Notes: generated by a model not told the origin, from the letters alone. A DNA stretch of 64,000 bases from Babesia bovis T2Bo (GCF_000165395.2 NC_010574.1:372001-436000); one strand, 5' to 3'. Numbered from the stretch's first letter, positions 1-11,482 are shown. Numbers and translations: made by a program.

Positions 1-1
1 C

Positions 2-1021
2 GAATACACTGAAGTATCTCTGTCTGATTTCCTTAAAGTTTTTTATATAACAGACCATATTTTTGTATCGGAATTCAGTGGTGACGTGCCTAAGGATAGC
101 ATTGACGTTAAGGAAGCATGTGCGAACTTTGTTAGCTCTGTAGTGGATCGTTTGTTAACATGGGATTTAACACCTTATGAGAAGGGATTGTTACACGTCC
201 TCAAGCTAGACCTTGGATATACAACTTCGCTATGGTATGAGAATGATTCATTTCGTTTTCACGCCATCCTCTCTCAACTTGATCCTTATTTTACCAATTT
301 CCAATCAGTTGATACACATCCAAGCTCACTAAAGGAAGAGCGGGCGATCGGTAATCCCAAACCACGAAATGACGAACAATATTTTGGGGACGTGAATGAA
401 TCAACTGACCAACCATCAGAGTCTTCGGAGCGTGCGGTAACTACCCATCATGACGTAACGTCAGTAACCATTCCACAAAACAAGGATGGCGGGACGCTAT
501 TGGATACTAAAAAGCTAGATAGTAATGATGAATCGCAAGAGGAAAATGCAGATCGGCACTCAAGCATTTCTAGTTACGGAGAAAATGCGGCGATTGAGAT
601 AAATACTGCAGAAAGCCCTGAAGGTGGTATTCGAGGTTTACCGGATATACCCAGTCTTACTGAGTTACTTGAATTACAAAAACGTGCATATTGTCGCGTT
701 ATGCAGGTAATATATACTTTCTTTACATTTCCATGGGCAAAAGTATCCATAGAGTCGTTATTTCAGCGTGTATATTTGCAACGACATCTTTTTTGCGGGA
801 CTGACCAGAAGCGCATCACTGAATGGCAGCATCACATCAAGGCGTCCAAGGGGAAGTCGTACAAAGGTATTTTCTCATTTATATTATCACATATTTCAAT
901 AGGTGGACCTATTGCACGTGCCATTGGGGAATCTACCTTTGAACTCAAGGACGCTCGTGATGAGAAGCTCGTTTGCGTCCACGGATCACAAGTATGGAGC
1001 AATCGCCAATTTGGCATATAG
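2..1021 (+). CDS. Unrecognised protein, 5' end outside the window
   Basis: The frame is open from base 2 to the TAG at 1019-1021, with no credible start inside the window; the GTG at 86 is only an in-frame valine codon. I therefore read it as the C-terminal about 339 residues of a longer protein. The middle is acidic, Ser/Asn/Glu-rich and probably disordered (roughly codons 110-210 of the visible part). It is followed by a compact segment rich in aromatic and hydrophobic residues (FFTFPWAKVSIESLFQRVYL) and a basic patch. I recognise no family. It converges on the V-ATPase B gene, with 163 nt between the two stop codons. An upstream exon could also exist. Confidence 0.6.
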   Translation, partial: EYTEVSLSDFLKVFYITDHIFVSEFSGDVPKDSIDVKEACANFVSSVVDRLLTWDLTPYEKGLLHVLKLDLGYTTSLWYENDSFRFHAILSQLDPYFTNFQSVDTHPSSLKEERAIGNPKPRNDEQYFGDVNESTDQPSESSERAVTTHHDVTSVTIPQNKDGGTLLDTKKLDSNDESQEENADRHSSISSYGENAAIEINTAESPEGGIRGLPDIPSLTELLELQKRAYCRVMQVIYTFFTFPWAKVSIESLFQRVYLQRHLFCGTDQKRITEWQHHIKASKGKSYKGIFSFILSHISIGGPIARAIGESTFELKDARDEKLVCVHGSQVWSNRQFGI

Positions 1022-1184
1022 TTACAATATTCAGTACATTCACGTAATGTTGAGAATCATAGACTGTTTCATGATCATATGATAGTGTCACGCTTAGGCC
1101 ACTCTGGCCGAGCTTGCGATCTCATTTTTATCACCGCATTTATCTATTACACAATTTTTCCTTTTGTTGTGTGTAAGTGTCATT

Positions 1185-2681
1185 TCACTCTGTATTATTT
1201 GAGGCTTGACCCCTCGGGTAGTATTTTTTGATTATATCTTTTTTGATCTTTTTGAGCATGTCCTCTGGGAAAGTGCGCAGCAATTCCCAGCAAATATCTA
1301 GCGATTCGGTGATACTTCTCCGCTCATATTGTCCCTGTTTTAGGAATTTCTGTTCGAACTTGTCGGTAAACTCAAGATAGAGCAGGTCCTGGGAGGACAT
1401 GGCCTCTTCACCTACCACTGCCTTCATTGTACGGGTATCCTGACCAATGGCATAGTCGGAGTACAGCTGATCAGAAACCGCTGGATGGTCTTCTCTAGTT
1501 AATCCCTTACCTATACCAGATTTCATCAGACGCGATAGTGAAGGCAAGACATTGATAGGTGGGTATATTCCTCTGTTGTGAAGATTCCTATCAACAAATA
1601 TTTGTCCCTCAGTGATGTATCCTGTTAAATCCGGTATAGGATGTGTAATATCATCGTTAGGCATTGTTAGAATAGGGAACTGAGTGATACTTCCATTACA
1701 ACCCTGTATTCTACCAGCTCGCTCATATAGGCTGGCCAAATCGGTATACATATAACCTGGGTATCCACGCCTACCGGGTACTTCCTCCCTTGCTGCAGAC
1801 ACTTCACGAAGGGCATCTGCATAGGCCGACATATCAGTGAGAATGACGAAAACATTCATTTCCCTATCAAACGCAAGGTATTCAGCTGTGGTGTATGCGA
1901 ACCTGGGTGTAACAATTCTTTCCACAGCAGGGTCGTTGGCCAAGTTAAGGAACAGAGCAACTCTGGACATTGCACCATTTTGTTCAAAGTCATTTTTGAA
2001 GAATGATGCGGTTTCTAGGTTTACACCCATTGCTGCGAATACCACGGCGAAGTTATCTGGGTGTCTATCTACAACATCCTTACGGTCAACCAAAGACGCT
2101 TGACGACAAATTTGTGCTCCTATTTCGTTGTGTGGTAGCCCGGCAGCTGAGAACAGAGGAATCTTTTGTCCCAAAACGATAGAGCTCATAATGTCAATGG
2201 TAGATATACCTGTTTCCAACATTTCCCTCGGGTGCAGACGACACATGGGATTAATGGCTTGGCCGTTGACATCTACATAATCGTCTGCCAGGATACGTGG
2301 TCCACCATCTACAGGCTTTCCACTTCCGTTAAAAACGCGACCTAAGATATCCTCACTAACACCCATCTTCAAGACATCTCCCGTCATGTCTACGCTACAG
2401 CTACGGTTGTCGATACCGGCTGTACCCTCAAACACCTGCACAACTGCAACATTGCCCCTAACTTCTAATACTTGACCGCGCCTTGTGGTCCCATCACCGA
2501 GATTAATATTTACCATTTCAGCATATTTAGGACACCTTACATTTTCCAGAATGACCAGAGGTCCCTTAACTCCACCAATGGTTCTGTACCTAAGGTTTGT
2601 ATCATAATCCTCCGATGCGGCCTGGGCCATCATTTTGCGTCCATCAGCTTCGCTGACGATTTTGGTGTATGATTTTGTCAT
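1185..2681 (-). CDS. VMA2: V-type proton ATPase subunit B
   Basis: Non-catalytic nucleotide-binding B subunit of the V1 sector, which with subunit A forms the hexamer that powers proton pumping into acidic compartments and across the parasite plasma membrane. The 498-residue single-exon product has the usual family length. It carries the beta-barrel N-terminus ([14 protein letters not shown]), the conserved [31 protein letters not shown] and [20 protein letters not shown] segments, and the [17 protein letters not shown] region near the C-terminus. The canonical Walker-A lysine motif of subunit A is absent, as expected for B. The ATG at 2681 gives the normal N-terminus [14 protein letters not shown]. 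Another V-ATPase subunit, d, lies about 9 kb away. The family identification is secure. Confidence 0.97.
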   Translation of the reverse strand: MTKSYTKIVSEADGRKMMAQAASEDYDTNLRYRTIGGVKGPLVILENVRCPKYAEMVNINLGDGTTRRGQVLEVRGNVAVVQVFEGTAGIDNRSCSVDMTGDVLKMGVSEDILGRVFNGSGKPVDGGPRILADDYVDVNGQAINPMCRLHPREMLETGISTIDIMSSIVLGQKIPLFSAAGLPHNEIGAQICRQASLVDRKDVVDRHPDNFAVVFAAMGVNLETASFFKNDFEQNGAMSRVALFLNLANDPAVERIVTPRFAYTTAEYLAFDREMNVFVILTDMSAYADALREVSAAREEVPGRRGYPGYMYTDLASLYERAGRIQGCNGSITQFPILTMPNDDITHPIPDLTGYITEGQIFVDRNLHNRGIYPPINVLPSLSRLMKSGIGKGLTREDHPAVSDQLYSDYAIGQDTRTMKAVVGEEAMSSQDLLYLEFTDKFEQKFLKQGQYERRSITESLDICWELLRTFPEDMLKKIKKDIIKKYYPRGQASNNTE

Positions 2682-3799
2682 TTTATTCTACAATTGTTGT
2701 CAATTATTTGTTTTACCAGTCTTTTGACATATTATGCCGCGTGTATCCTTAGCGTTACGGAAGTGCACGTTTTAGTTCCCTTTTATCGCCGAAGAGCGCT
2801 TTAGATATAATACTTAACACTCATATAAAATACTCAGACCAAAATTCCTATAATAGATAATCTTCGGGCTAATTCCATGCGTGCATATTGTGTACTGTTA
2901 TGAGGCAAAGACATCAGGGTCCAGTGTGTTCCTCAATTCTCATTTGCACATTTCTTTCTTCTCTGGATATATCCTAGTCATTTATAAGCTGTGGTGTGTT
3001 TACTTAAAGGTGGAATTTGCTTTTGGTTAGGCTACTAGGCTGCCTATTAGCATTTCATCTCAACCACAGTCCTAACTTACATGGAAGAAGTTGTATTGCA
3101 ATTGTCTGTTAGCCTTTTAATGTCTATTTAGTTTTTGTAGGTCTTTAAAACACAAGACATTTACAACAACCTTAATTTATGGAAATATGACCTTCCATTT
3201 AGGTTTTGGATGCTATGTTGTACTACAAGATTGTTGTCTTCAGCGCCCAATCTATTAATGTAGCCTCTATTGATTTTAATTAGTGCCTATGTACAATATT
3301 AACGATATTTGTGCGGTTCTTGACTCGGTGATACATTGCACTTCGGTAAATTTAGACAACGGAATCGTTGGAGTAGCACTCGTTTCACCTCTGCATGCTA
3401 TGCGCAATATTCGGCCTTCATCAGGTTACTGTTTGATTATTTGAACGTAGCAAAATAGTTGTAATACAAGGAATTCATTCAGATTTTGGTATGGCACACG
3501 TATTACCAATCTTCTAGACGTTTAAAACGGGGATTTGTTTGAACTGTTTGTGGAGATTTGGTTGGTTTTAATCTCTATTAAAGTTTCGTTTTTAAGGAAT
3601 ATTATAAATCAGCCTGTTCTTCATGCAGGGTACTTGTATAATAATGTCAATTAATACGATTGTGGATATATCAAACGAATTAAGGTTGGCTCTACCTCTA
3701 TGGTTTTATTTGATCTACTACGATAGACACTAAGACACTTTTGATAGGCACATTGATCACCTCTTTTTATTGTAAGTTAAACTATATATCGCACTAATT
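2682..3799. other. Intergenic region between divergent genes
   Basis: About 1.1 kb of AT-rich sequence separates the divergent starts of V-ATPase B and the secreted-protein gene at 3800. All frames are broken by stops. I see no tRNA fold, repeat array or conserved protein fragment. It presumably holds both promoters; no specific element could be named. Confidence 0.5.
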
Positions 3800-4705
3800 A
3801 TGAGGTTTCATTACGTGGTTGGTTCTGGCACCTCTCTTATTACAGCCGCATCAGTGATTTGCGGTGGTATGATACCTGTATCTGCTTTGAATGCTAACAG
3901 TGATGACGGTAACTCCGTAAAGGAGAATGTAACGCACGTTAACACTACCTTTTCAAGCAGACTTTTCCATTTTATGGGCAACGAGCACACTACAAATCCG
4001 TTTGGCAAGTCAGCAAGAAGGGAAGCTGTGTCTGAGGACAGTAAAAGTGGAGATGATAATGATATTCCAAAGTCAAGCACCGATTCCGACGAATCCAATG
4101 AAGATGCGGATATACATAATGTATTTGATAAGTATAGGAAGTTAACTTACACAGCGAGTGAGCTCGCAGACAAGATTCGTGAGATATTATCTGCTCCAGA
4201 TCCACAATATGGCACTGATTACAACAGGGAATGGGGCCGTGCTTGTTTAACTGCTGATTATGAAATTCCTAAAACTGCATCTCATATTCACTTTGATGTT
4301 TTTGATCCTTTTTTGCCCCCTGGCCTACTTTTCGAGGACCTTGGTTGTTTGCATCTTTACAACGTCGCCAATGGATATCATTTGTATAAAATTCGTTTTG
4401 GTGACATGGTTATAACGTTGCTTCCTGACCTTGAGCATGTTTCAATGCATTTATTTGAGGACTCATGGGGAATGATGGTCGTTCGCGTGATGTTTGCCTA
4501 CAAAGGTCTGTTAAATCGTCACGAATACACTGAATCTAGCCGGGGAACGCGGGAATTCCGTAAGACAATGGGTCCTGTATTGCAGCACGCTCCCCCGCCT
4601 ATTAACACTAAGGATTTGAACAAATGGCTGGATGAGAAGTACCTGTTGTTATCTCAACAACGCCCTGCTATAATTGAGGAGGTCTTAACACAGCAAAAAA
4701 ATTAA
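3800..4705 (+). CDS. Secreted protein of unknown function
   Basis: A 301-residue single-exon product. The first about 30 residues (MRFHYVVGSGTSLITAASVI and onward to VSALNA) look like a signal peptide, with a hydrophobic core ending in small residues. Next comes a Ser/Asp/Glu-rich, probably disordered segment (about 35-110) and a globular C-terminal half with many aromatics (FDVFDPFLPPGLLFEDLGCL, LYKIRFGDMVITLLPDLEHV). There are only two cysteines (C183 region) in the mature part, no transmembrane helix and no GPI signal, so secretion is expected. I do not recognise the fold. It may belong to a piroplasm-specific exported family, but I cannot show that from one sequence. It converges on the coiled-coil gene at 4835. 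Confidence 0.72.
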   Translation: MRFHYVVGSGTSLITAASVICGGMIPVSALNANSDDGNSVKENVTHVNTTFSSRLFHFMGNEHTTNPFGKSARREAVSEDSKSGDDNDIPKSSTDSDESNEDADIHNVFDKYRKLTYTASELADKIREILSAPDPQYGTDYNREWGRACLTADYEIPKTASHIHFDVFDPFLPPGLLFEDLGCLHLYNVANGYHLYKIRFGDMVITLLPDLEHVSMHLFEDSWGMMVVRVMFAYKGLLNRHEYTESSRGTREFRKTMGPVLQHAPPPINTKDLNKWLDEKYLLLSQQRPAIIEEVLTQQKN

Positions 4706-4834
4706 CGATCGGTTGCAAGAAAACAGTGCATCGCATGTAACATTGCTAACCTGCACATATACACTAACTTTATTAGCATAGGGCACACCACAGTTGTGTA
4801 ATATAGTTACCACCCGTTTACGGGAATTACATAT

Positions 4835-7690
4835 TTAACCCGCCTTTTCGAGTTTGCGGCGTTTAGTTGTTAGTGCTTCACCTTTGACCACTGCAGCTAT
4901 TGTCATGGCATCCAGCTTGAGCGACGCTCGCGAGATGCGTCTTTTCAATTCACCGATACGCTTATATTTGCACCAGCAACGCTTCATCTTGGTGGCATTA
5001 GATTTTTCCAATGCTCTATGGCATTCGCATTTCTTAGTTCCTATTTGTGGCTTCATCTGATTAATCTGTTGCTCGTAATTGTACGCACGTACTACTTGTT
5101 CCTTTAGCTTTTCAGTTAGCAATTCAACTTTCTTCTGGAGATTGACTACAGTTTCTTTGAAAACACTTTTCATCTTGGCCAAATCGATTGTCTGAGTGTC
5201 ATTTGTTTCGATAGTGCATTTTCCATTGGATGCTGAAGCACATGATGTATCCTCAAGGGGATTTGATTGTTTGGAATCAATCGTTTTTGTCTCTATGGCA
5301 CTGTTAACGTCTGCACTTGATCCCATCGTACAAGGACTGTCTGTTGTTTCATCTACTTCCTTGTTATCATGCTGGTGATCCTGTTCCACGCCGGTTGAAG
5401 CATCTGCCTTTTGGGATTCCATTTGTATTCTATTTATTTTACAGAGCGATTCCATCTGGTACATTTTAGCGCGTATTTCCCTCATATACTCATCCAACGC
5501 AGTTCTATTTGCGCCTTCTCGCAACATGCTGGAAGATAAGTCATCTTTCAATTCCTTTACTTGGGCATGGAGTGTTTCAATTTCCCTTTTCTGCGCATCA
5601 TTTTGCAATTCCTTTTCCCTAGATTTTTCACTTAGCTCCGTTTGCATTTCCAAGCTTTGCGTTAGATTGCGTTTGACCATCTCCAGTTCTAATTTCATGG
5701 TTTCCAGTGACCTCTTTACTGCATTACATTCTTCTGTTTTGTACGCCAGATCTGACTTCGTTTGTTGTAGTAAATCTTTTAATTCATATATGTATATTTC
5801 CATAGTCTCTTTGACATATTTTTCCATATGTTTGCTGGAGATAACCATTTGTTCCAGTTGTGATTTCAATACTTGAACTATTTCTTGCAATGCATTTGTG
5901 TTGATTTCGGTTGGTTCAGTTTTAGTGAAAGGAGTGTTATCATGAGACACTGAAGTGGTCTCATTATCATTGGTACCTTCTTTTATGTTTCCCATTGGCG
6001 TCGCGCTAACATCCTCAAAATAGTGTACATCATTTCCCGTTGTTAATGGAATCGTATCAGCATCACTGTTGTTGATATGGTCCAACCTCGTATTTAATTC
6101 AGTTTGCTCCATGGCTTGAATTTGTATTAATTCTTCCAATACCATATTACGTGTTTGCAGTTTTTTGATTTCTAGTGCAGTTTTCAGTGATGCCTCTTCT
6201 GCAAGTTTAACGTTTTCACACAAAGTTTTATAACTCGTTTCTAGAGTTTCGTGTCTGATTTTAGCGCGCCACGTTATCAATTGTATATTTTGTTCCAATT
6301 GCACCACTTTAGTTTCTGCATCTATTAGTTGGGCGTTCTGTCTTTTTATTTCATCCCTCGCCCTTTCTATACGTTGCAACAATTCGTGTTCTCTATCTAC
6401 CCAAGTATTCTTTTGTGCCCTTAAGACACTCAATTCATTTTGCAATATTCTACACCAAACTGCCGTTGAAGAATCATCAAATGTGTTAGCCGGGAAAGCC
6501 TTGCTTTCCCTTTCTTCTCTTATACTAACGTCTTTGCGGTAATCTAGGGTGGATGCGGATTTATCATACGATCGCCTAGGTCGTTTGTACCGCAGGTTTG
6601 GCGCCTTTAAATATCTCTTTCTCCTTTTATGTATGATCGAATGAACTTCTTCTGGTTGTAGTATCTCTTCTTGATTATCACTTATGGAATAATTTTGTTG
6701 TTCTCTATTGTCGTCAATCGAGTCAGACTGTTCACTACATTGATCCGTGTTATCGCTGTTCGAGTACCCTTCTTGCGAGTTGCTAGATTGTGAGTAATAT
6801 TTAATTTTCGTTTCTTTATTAGCATTCCAATCCTCGGAGTCATTCGTGCCAGTGTAGTAGCCCTCATCAATTTCATCTATAGCTTCGTTTTCATCATCAG
6901 ATTCGAATGATTCTACTTGACCTCTATATGAATCCGAGGCTTCGGATTCCTCTTTAAAGTCGTAATTGCTATAATCTTCGCTAATATATTCTGGAGAGGC
7001 CTCACTATCCGACAGTTGTCCAAAGGTCTTTTTATTATATCCGTTTTTTGCCACTTGTCTGTATGTTCCCAGGGATGTATATCGTCCTGACTTTGTATTA
7101 TATGTTTCTGCGTTATATACAGCTCTTGTAGACGCTTCGGAACTCCTCCAAGATTCAAGTTCGCTCGAGTCTTCTCCCAGCTTTGGGCTTGTTGTGTTAG
7201 GCTCTTCTGGCACGCTTTGTTTATTTGTATTGCTTATATGAAGTAAAAAATCTTTTCGTAATTCACCTTGCGCTCCAAGTAATTGTGTATTCTCTATTCC
7301 CTTTATATCTAGCTCGTTCTCAGGGCTTCTTTCGTTATATGTCTGAATAGAATCGCCAGTTATTCGTTGCGCGATATCTTGTTTAGTATCTAATGTTATG
7401 TTGGTATCCGTTGTATCATCCACTGGTGTTATATCTACACACAGATAAACTGACTGTCTACTGTCTAGCAGATTGCTATCATCGTCATCTACTGTACTTT
7501 TTAAATTGCAACTTTGGTGAGCTCCCGTGGAACTCAGTTCACCGATGTTGCAATATTCTTCATCAGTTGGAGTACATATAGAAACTGTGCTTTTATTTGT
7601 ACTATTTTCTATTGTCTCACTTGGCTGTAAAGGATCTTGTGATGTATCCTTCTGCGACTTGCTCGATTGGTCAATGTCACCAAAATACAT
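4835..7690 (-). CDS. Large acidic coiled-coil protein, unknown function
   Basis: A 951-residue single-exon protein. Residues 1-about 340 are Ser/Asp/Glu/Asn/Tyr-rich and low in hydrophobics (for example SEASDSYRGQVESFESDDEN), so probably disordered. A basic stretch follows (HKRRKRYLKAPNLRYKRPRR), resembling a bipartite nuclear localisation signal. From about 400 to 890 there are long heptad coiled coils interrupted by Ser/Thr-rich linkers. The C-terminus is basic and carries a Cys/His cluster (CECHR...RCWCKYK) that could bind a metal. Function is unknown; a nuclear, centrosomal or cytoskeletal scaffold would fit, which is inference. There is no signal peptide or TM segment. Confidence 0.75.
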   Translation of the reverse strand: MYFGDIDQSSKSQKDTSQDPLQPSETIENSTNKSTVSICTPTDEEYCNIGELSSTGAHQSCNLKSTVDDDDSNLLDSRQSVYLCVDITPVDDTTDTNITLDTKQDIAQRITGDSIQTYNERSPENELDIKGIENTQLLGAQGELRKDFLLHISNTNKQSVPEEPNTTSPKLGEDSSELESWRSSEASTRAVYNAETYNTKSGRYTSLGTYRQVAKNGYNKKTFGQLSDSEASPEYISEDYSNYDFKEESEASDSYRGQVESFESDDENEAIDEIDEGYYTGTNDSEDWNANKETKIKYYSQSSNSQEGYSNSDNTDQCSEQSDSIDDNREQQNYSISDNQEEILQPEEVHSIIHKRRKRYLKAPNLRYKRPRRSYDKSASTLDYRKDVSIREERESKAFPANTFDDSSTAVWCRILQNELSVLRAQKNTWVDREHELLQRIERARDEIKRQNAQLIDAETKVVQLEQNIQLITWRAKIRHETLETSYKTLCENVKLAEEASLKTALEIKKLQTRNMVLEELIQIQAMEQTELNTRLDHINNSDADTIPLTTGNDVHYFEDVSATPMGNIKEGTNDNETTSVSHDNTPFTKTEPTEINTNALQEIVQVLKSQLEQMVISSKHMEKYVKETMEIYIYELKDLLQQTKSDLAYKTEECNAVKRSLETMKLELEMVKRNLTQSLEMQTELSEKSREKELQNDAQKREIETLHAQVKELKDDLSSSMLREGANRTALDEYMREIRAKMYQMESLCKINRIQMESQKADASTGVEQDHQHDNKEVDETTDSPCTMGSSADVNSAIETKTIDSKQSNPLEDTSCASASNGKCTIETNDTQTIDLAKMKSVFKETVVNLQKKVELLTEKLKEQVVRAYNYEQQINQMKPQIGTKKCECHRALEKSNATKMKRCWCKYKRIGELKRRISRASLKLDAMTIAAVVKGEALTTKRRKLEKAG

Positions 7691-8376
7691 CCTTCTGCGT
7701 ACGTGTTACCACGTATGTGTTTAAACAGCCAATTTGTTAAAATTTATTATGCTTTTCGCATCTAATGCCTTTTTCGTGTATGTTGTGTGTGACCCCTTTA
7801 TGTTACCCCCAGGCGTTGATATAAAATGCCACAATAACATATATATAACGCGTAATTTATTGAAACTGTTAAGTCTAAATACTCTTTTGTATAATGTTAA
7901 AGTTGTTTTAATGTTATACTTTGTTGTATGCCCTTTATTTGGCTTCCCCGCATAACACCTTCCTTCGTGCATATCATACGTTTACACTATATTTTGGCAT
8001 CGTTTATGTTAACATTTAACGTTATAATCTTAAGTTGATACGGTGGCTATGGGTCTTAGTTTTCCTTTAACGAGCTTTCTTCATAGCATATCTCCATCAC
8101 CAAGTCCTTCTTCTTCCACAATCTACATTTGATTAATTATTACATGACTCGACTTACTGCAGCAATTTGTTCTTCATCTATCACCATTTTGGGTGTCTGA
8201 TGTCTAGTTATATCCGGTTCGTCTGGGTATCTCATAGCCTGTTTGCACGGTTAAGTACATGTTTGTGGACACACCTGTATGGCGTTTGAATGCAGTTTTA
8301 GGCAGAAGTTGATACGTTTATTAAATGCCATCATGGGTTGTTCGCTGGTGTAGAGGTTAACATTTGCCTGTTGTGT
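7691..8376. other. Intergenic region upstream of the coiled-coil gene
   Basis: About 690 nt of AT-rich sequence between the start of the coiled-coil gene and the stop of RPN3, both on the minus strand. Short ORFs here overlap one another in opposite strands and show no family resemblance. It must contain the coiled-coil gene promoter and the RPN3 3' UTR; no further element was recognised. Confidence 0.45.
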
Positions 8377-9711
8377 TTATGAACATGATCGACTAGGACC
8401 TACTTTGGATTCCATGTATTTTTCTTCGTGGTGTATCGTCGCTTCTATAATACCATCGCTGATAGCCTTTGCTATGATGCATTCCGTTTCCTCTACTGAA
8501 TTAATTCCTAATTTCTGGGCTACCTTTTCAATTGGTATTCTTGAGTATGCCAGGTTGATTTTCCTCAATCCTCCTTTGATAACGTTATGCCTTAACCGTG
8601 AGATTAGGAACATTGTGTCATCCTTTTCGAATAGTGTTTTATACTTTCCGCATACTTTGGAGAATTCTATCAGGTCTCCATTCATGACGGTTATAACAAC
8701 TTCTTCGTATGGCTCTAGGTTGCGCTTCATGATCGGGTTTGTGAATGTGCTTTTGCTTGGCACATCTCCCATGAGCAGTGATACTATTACAGCCATTTTT
8801 GTGGTTGCCAGTTTAAATCCAAAAGCTGCATTATCGGACTGCGGTGCTTTTCTGAGTGCTTGCATAAGTTTATTATGTGCTTCCGAGTATTCCAGCTGTA
8901 CTGCCAGTATATTCCCACAGTAGTACAAATATCTTGCATATTGTGTGCTTGCGCTAAGTGATTCTGGGAATGTCGTTTTCATTAACAGTGTTGCTGCTGA
9001 CGAGTAGAGTTTGTGGTGTACTAGGTTCCTAACAACGCAGTTGAAGGTTACGGCTTCTGTCATAGGTTCGTGATGTAGACATGCTTTTCTGTAGACGTTC
9101 ATGAGGAAGGTCCTAGTTTGGTTGAACCTTCCTCCCAGTTCGAATGCTCTGGCGTAGTAGAAGTAGACCTTTGCTGCCAGGTGATCCATGATTTTGCTTT
9201 TAAACTCCAGGACATACTTGGCCAGGTGTTCAGCGAATTGCATTGCCTCTTCAAATTTCTTTAAGTCAATTAGATATATCAACGCTAGCGTGAGCATTAG
9301 TATTTTCGTTTCCCCTAGGTTAGAGTTTTTAGCTAGGAACTCTTCTACACCTAACATGGGTGCGACTGGGTAAGGTACTTTAACTCCTTCTTGCTTGTCA
9401 TCTTCTTCAGTTCCGATATCTGGTAGGTATTCCAATGCCATAGCAGATACTGGGCAGTTATTATTTCCTGATATGTATATGGCGATAGATTGCTTGAGTA
9501 TCGGGAGTGTTGTTGCATCATGTTTTTTGAGCATTGACCTTAATGTCTTAATATGATGTATGAGTCTGACCATGAAGCGTCCATCTACTTTTGCTACAGC
9601 GGCCTCTATCAGCGCCGTGCAATGTTGCAGTAGCTCTCGGAACGCATCACCAGATATGTTGGTTGTTGTTGAGGCCGGCGCCTCATTTATTTTATTTTCC
9701 TTTTCCACCAT
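8377..9711 (-). CDS. RPN3: 26S proteasome regulatory subunit RPN3 (PSMD3)
   Basis: Lid subunit of the 19S regulatory particle, which helps position the deubiquitinase Rpn11 over the proteasome entry. The 444-residue single-exon product has the helical TPR-like repeats of the family in the middle (ALIYLIDLKKFEEAMQFAEH, AKVYFYYARAFELGGRFNQT). A C-terminal PCI domain follows, with the winged-helix signature INLAYSRIPIEKVAQKLGIN and the conserved AKAISDGIIEATI turn. It is a little shorter than human PSMD3 because the N-terminal extension is reduced. Its ATG at 9711 lies only 21 nt from the divergent ATG of the next gene. RPN2 of the same particle is encoded about 19 kb away. Confidence 0.93.
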   Translation of the reverse strand: MVEKENKINEAPASTTTNISGDAFRELLQHCTALIEAAVAKVDGRFMVRLIHHIKTLRSMLKKHDATTLPILKQSIAIYISGNNNCPVSAMALEYLPDIGTEEDDKQEGVKVPYPVAPMLGVEEFLAKNSNLGETKILMLTLALIYLIDLKKFEEAMQFAEHLAKYVLEFKSKIMDHLAAKVYFYYARAFELGGRFNQTRTFLMNVYRKACLHHEPMTEAVTFNCVVRNLVHHKLYSSAATLLMKTTFPESLSASTQYARYLYYCGNILAVQLEYSEAHNKLMQALRKAPQSDNAAFGFKLATTKMAVIVSLLMGDVPSKSTFTNPIMKRNLEPYEEVVITVMNGDLIEFSKVCGKYKTLFEKDDTMFLISRLRHNVIKGGLRKINLAYSRIPIEKVAQKLGINSVEETECIIAKAISDGIIEATIHHEEKYMESKVGPSRSCS

Positions 9712-9732
9712 TATATATTATATAAAATTAAA

Positions 9733-11482
9733 ATGTATTTACCTACTGCTTTATGGCGGTATTGGCAGGCGATTTGGCCGCCCGGGTTCCGCGTGACCGC
9801 TCACGTGAACTTTGGCGGTTCCTTGTGTGTTGAAATCGCTGATGATGAGGATATTTTTACAGATCGCAAATGGGAGGAAGCTTATTTAGAAGTTCGTGGC
9901 AATGCTTTGTTTATGTTTGATTCGGAGGTGTGTAGCAATTCTGTTTCCATGTCTCCTAACTCAGCTTGGATTTTGGAGCATGCTCATTTTGTTGTACAAT
10001 CTGTATCTTCTGTTATGACACTTCCTCGTGCATCGGATGGCAAACGTTTTTCTTCTGGTGTGATCCTTTACGTTTTAGAGTCCATAGGTAGTTACACACA
10101 CTTGATGATTTTATTTGTTACAGATTCTCGTGATGCTTTATTAGCTATTTACTTTGCTCATTCTGATGCTGCTGAGCGTTGCTTATCGCAATTACGTCTT
10201 TCCAGTTTGACATATGTGCGTTCTCTTATAGGCGGTCCCGTTGATGGTTTATATGCTGGCGATATTGCGCATACTATAGAGTCTCTTCGTTATTCTCGTG
10301 ATGCGTTACATCATCAGAAGGACATTCTTCGTCTTGACAACACTTTACTACAATCGCAATATACTACAAATAAGCAGGCATTTTCGGAATCCGTTGCTAT
10401 GCAGCTCCATGAGAATGCTGCATTACGTTCAGAACTTGAGCGTTGTATAGATCGCATATCGCATTTGGAATCTGTTGCTCAGACTCGTGATGAGACAATT
10501 AAGGGTCTGAGGGAGTCTAATGAACAACTATCGTCATTGGCACTTCGTTTGGAATCGCAGGTTGAGAATGCACGTTCTGGTCGTGCAGCCCCTTTGTATT
10601 CTTATGTTGACAGCTCTGTTACGGGATACGATCAGCATGGTGCTGACATTGAGTCGCTAAGGTCTGAGGTTGCATCATTACGTCGTGAGAACGCTCGTGT
10701 TACTAATGAGTACCACCAATACAAGAATATTGTTAACCGTGAATACGATCGTTTTGAGGAGTTTCTTTATCACGGTTCTATCTATGAGATGCTAATGCAT
10801 TGGATATCGTGCAATGATTTGAAGGTATGATATATTTCGTGTGACGTATTGTTTATAGGTTGAGTACTATGAGACTTGTCATCTTATGGATCCCGGCGAA
10901 CACGAATCGTTTTGCCAGAAGTAAGTTTATTGATTCATTATCTTAGTTTCTCTAGGATTCAAGTGGCTCAGGAGGAGTTGCGCACGTCGATTACTTTAGC
11001 TCGTGCATCTTATATAAATTGCAGGACCCATTTATTTAATGAATTGTTACAATCCTTGAATGGTGGGAAGTTAGAGTTTTGTCGTTCAAAGCGTTTACTT
11101 ACACTGGTGAGTACAGTACTATAGCATTGCCATTTTATCACAGGCATTGGAGCGTTTGGATTGGATCTTCCAACCAGAATCAAGTCACTTTGACGCTCAT
11201 GAGCCCATGTGGATGAGTAAGACTACATTCCAACACCTTTTGGAGACTTTGCTGTATAAAACATCGGAGTACGTTTGGTACAACAAGCTTTCTTACGTTG
11301 CTGCTTTGAAGCCAGTGCTTACCAATGACGCTGCTTCTGAGTCTATGATGGTAACATTGAAGCGTCAGTTGCACGATTCGCTTACTCAGAACGAATCTCT
11401 AAAGCAGCAGTTGGCATCTTTGCGTAAGCTAACCGGTACCAAGGGTCATTGGAAGCGCATGTGGGAGCGTGCAGTTGCCTAA
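9733..11482 (+). CDS. PH-like domain plus coiled-coil protein, four exons
   Basis: Coding exons 9733-10824, 10859-10920, 10956-11106 and 11144-11482 give an unbroken frame of 548 codons including the stop. The introns are 34, 35 and 37 nt and all are GT-AG. Residues about 45-160 look like a pleckstrin-homology fold: a KWEEAYLEVRGNALFMF strand pair, a central LILFVTDSR strand and a final amphipathic helix (AERCLSQLRLSS). From about 180 on the protein is mostly heptad coiled coil, ending in a basic helix near GTKGHWKRMWERA. I do not recognise an orthologue; a membrane-associated scaffold or trafficking adaptor is the likely type. An alternative acceptor at 10946 would add three codons to exon 3. 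The start codon is 21 nt from the divergent RPN3 start. Confidence 0.8.

Noticed and set aside
8405..8923. 172-codon plus-strand frame opposite RPN3
   Set aside because: It is entirely antisense to a well-conserved PCI-domain gene, with no similarity or start context.
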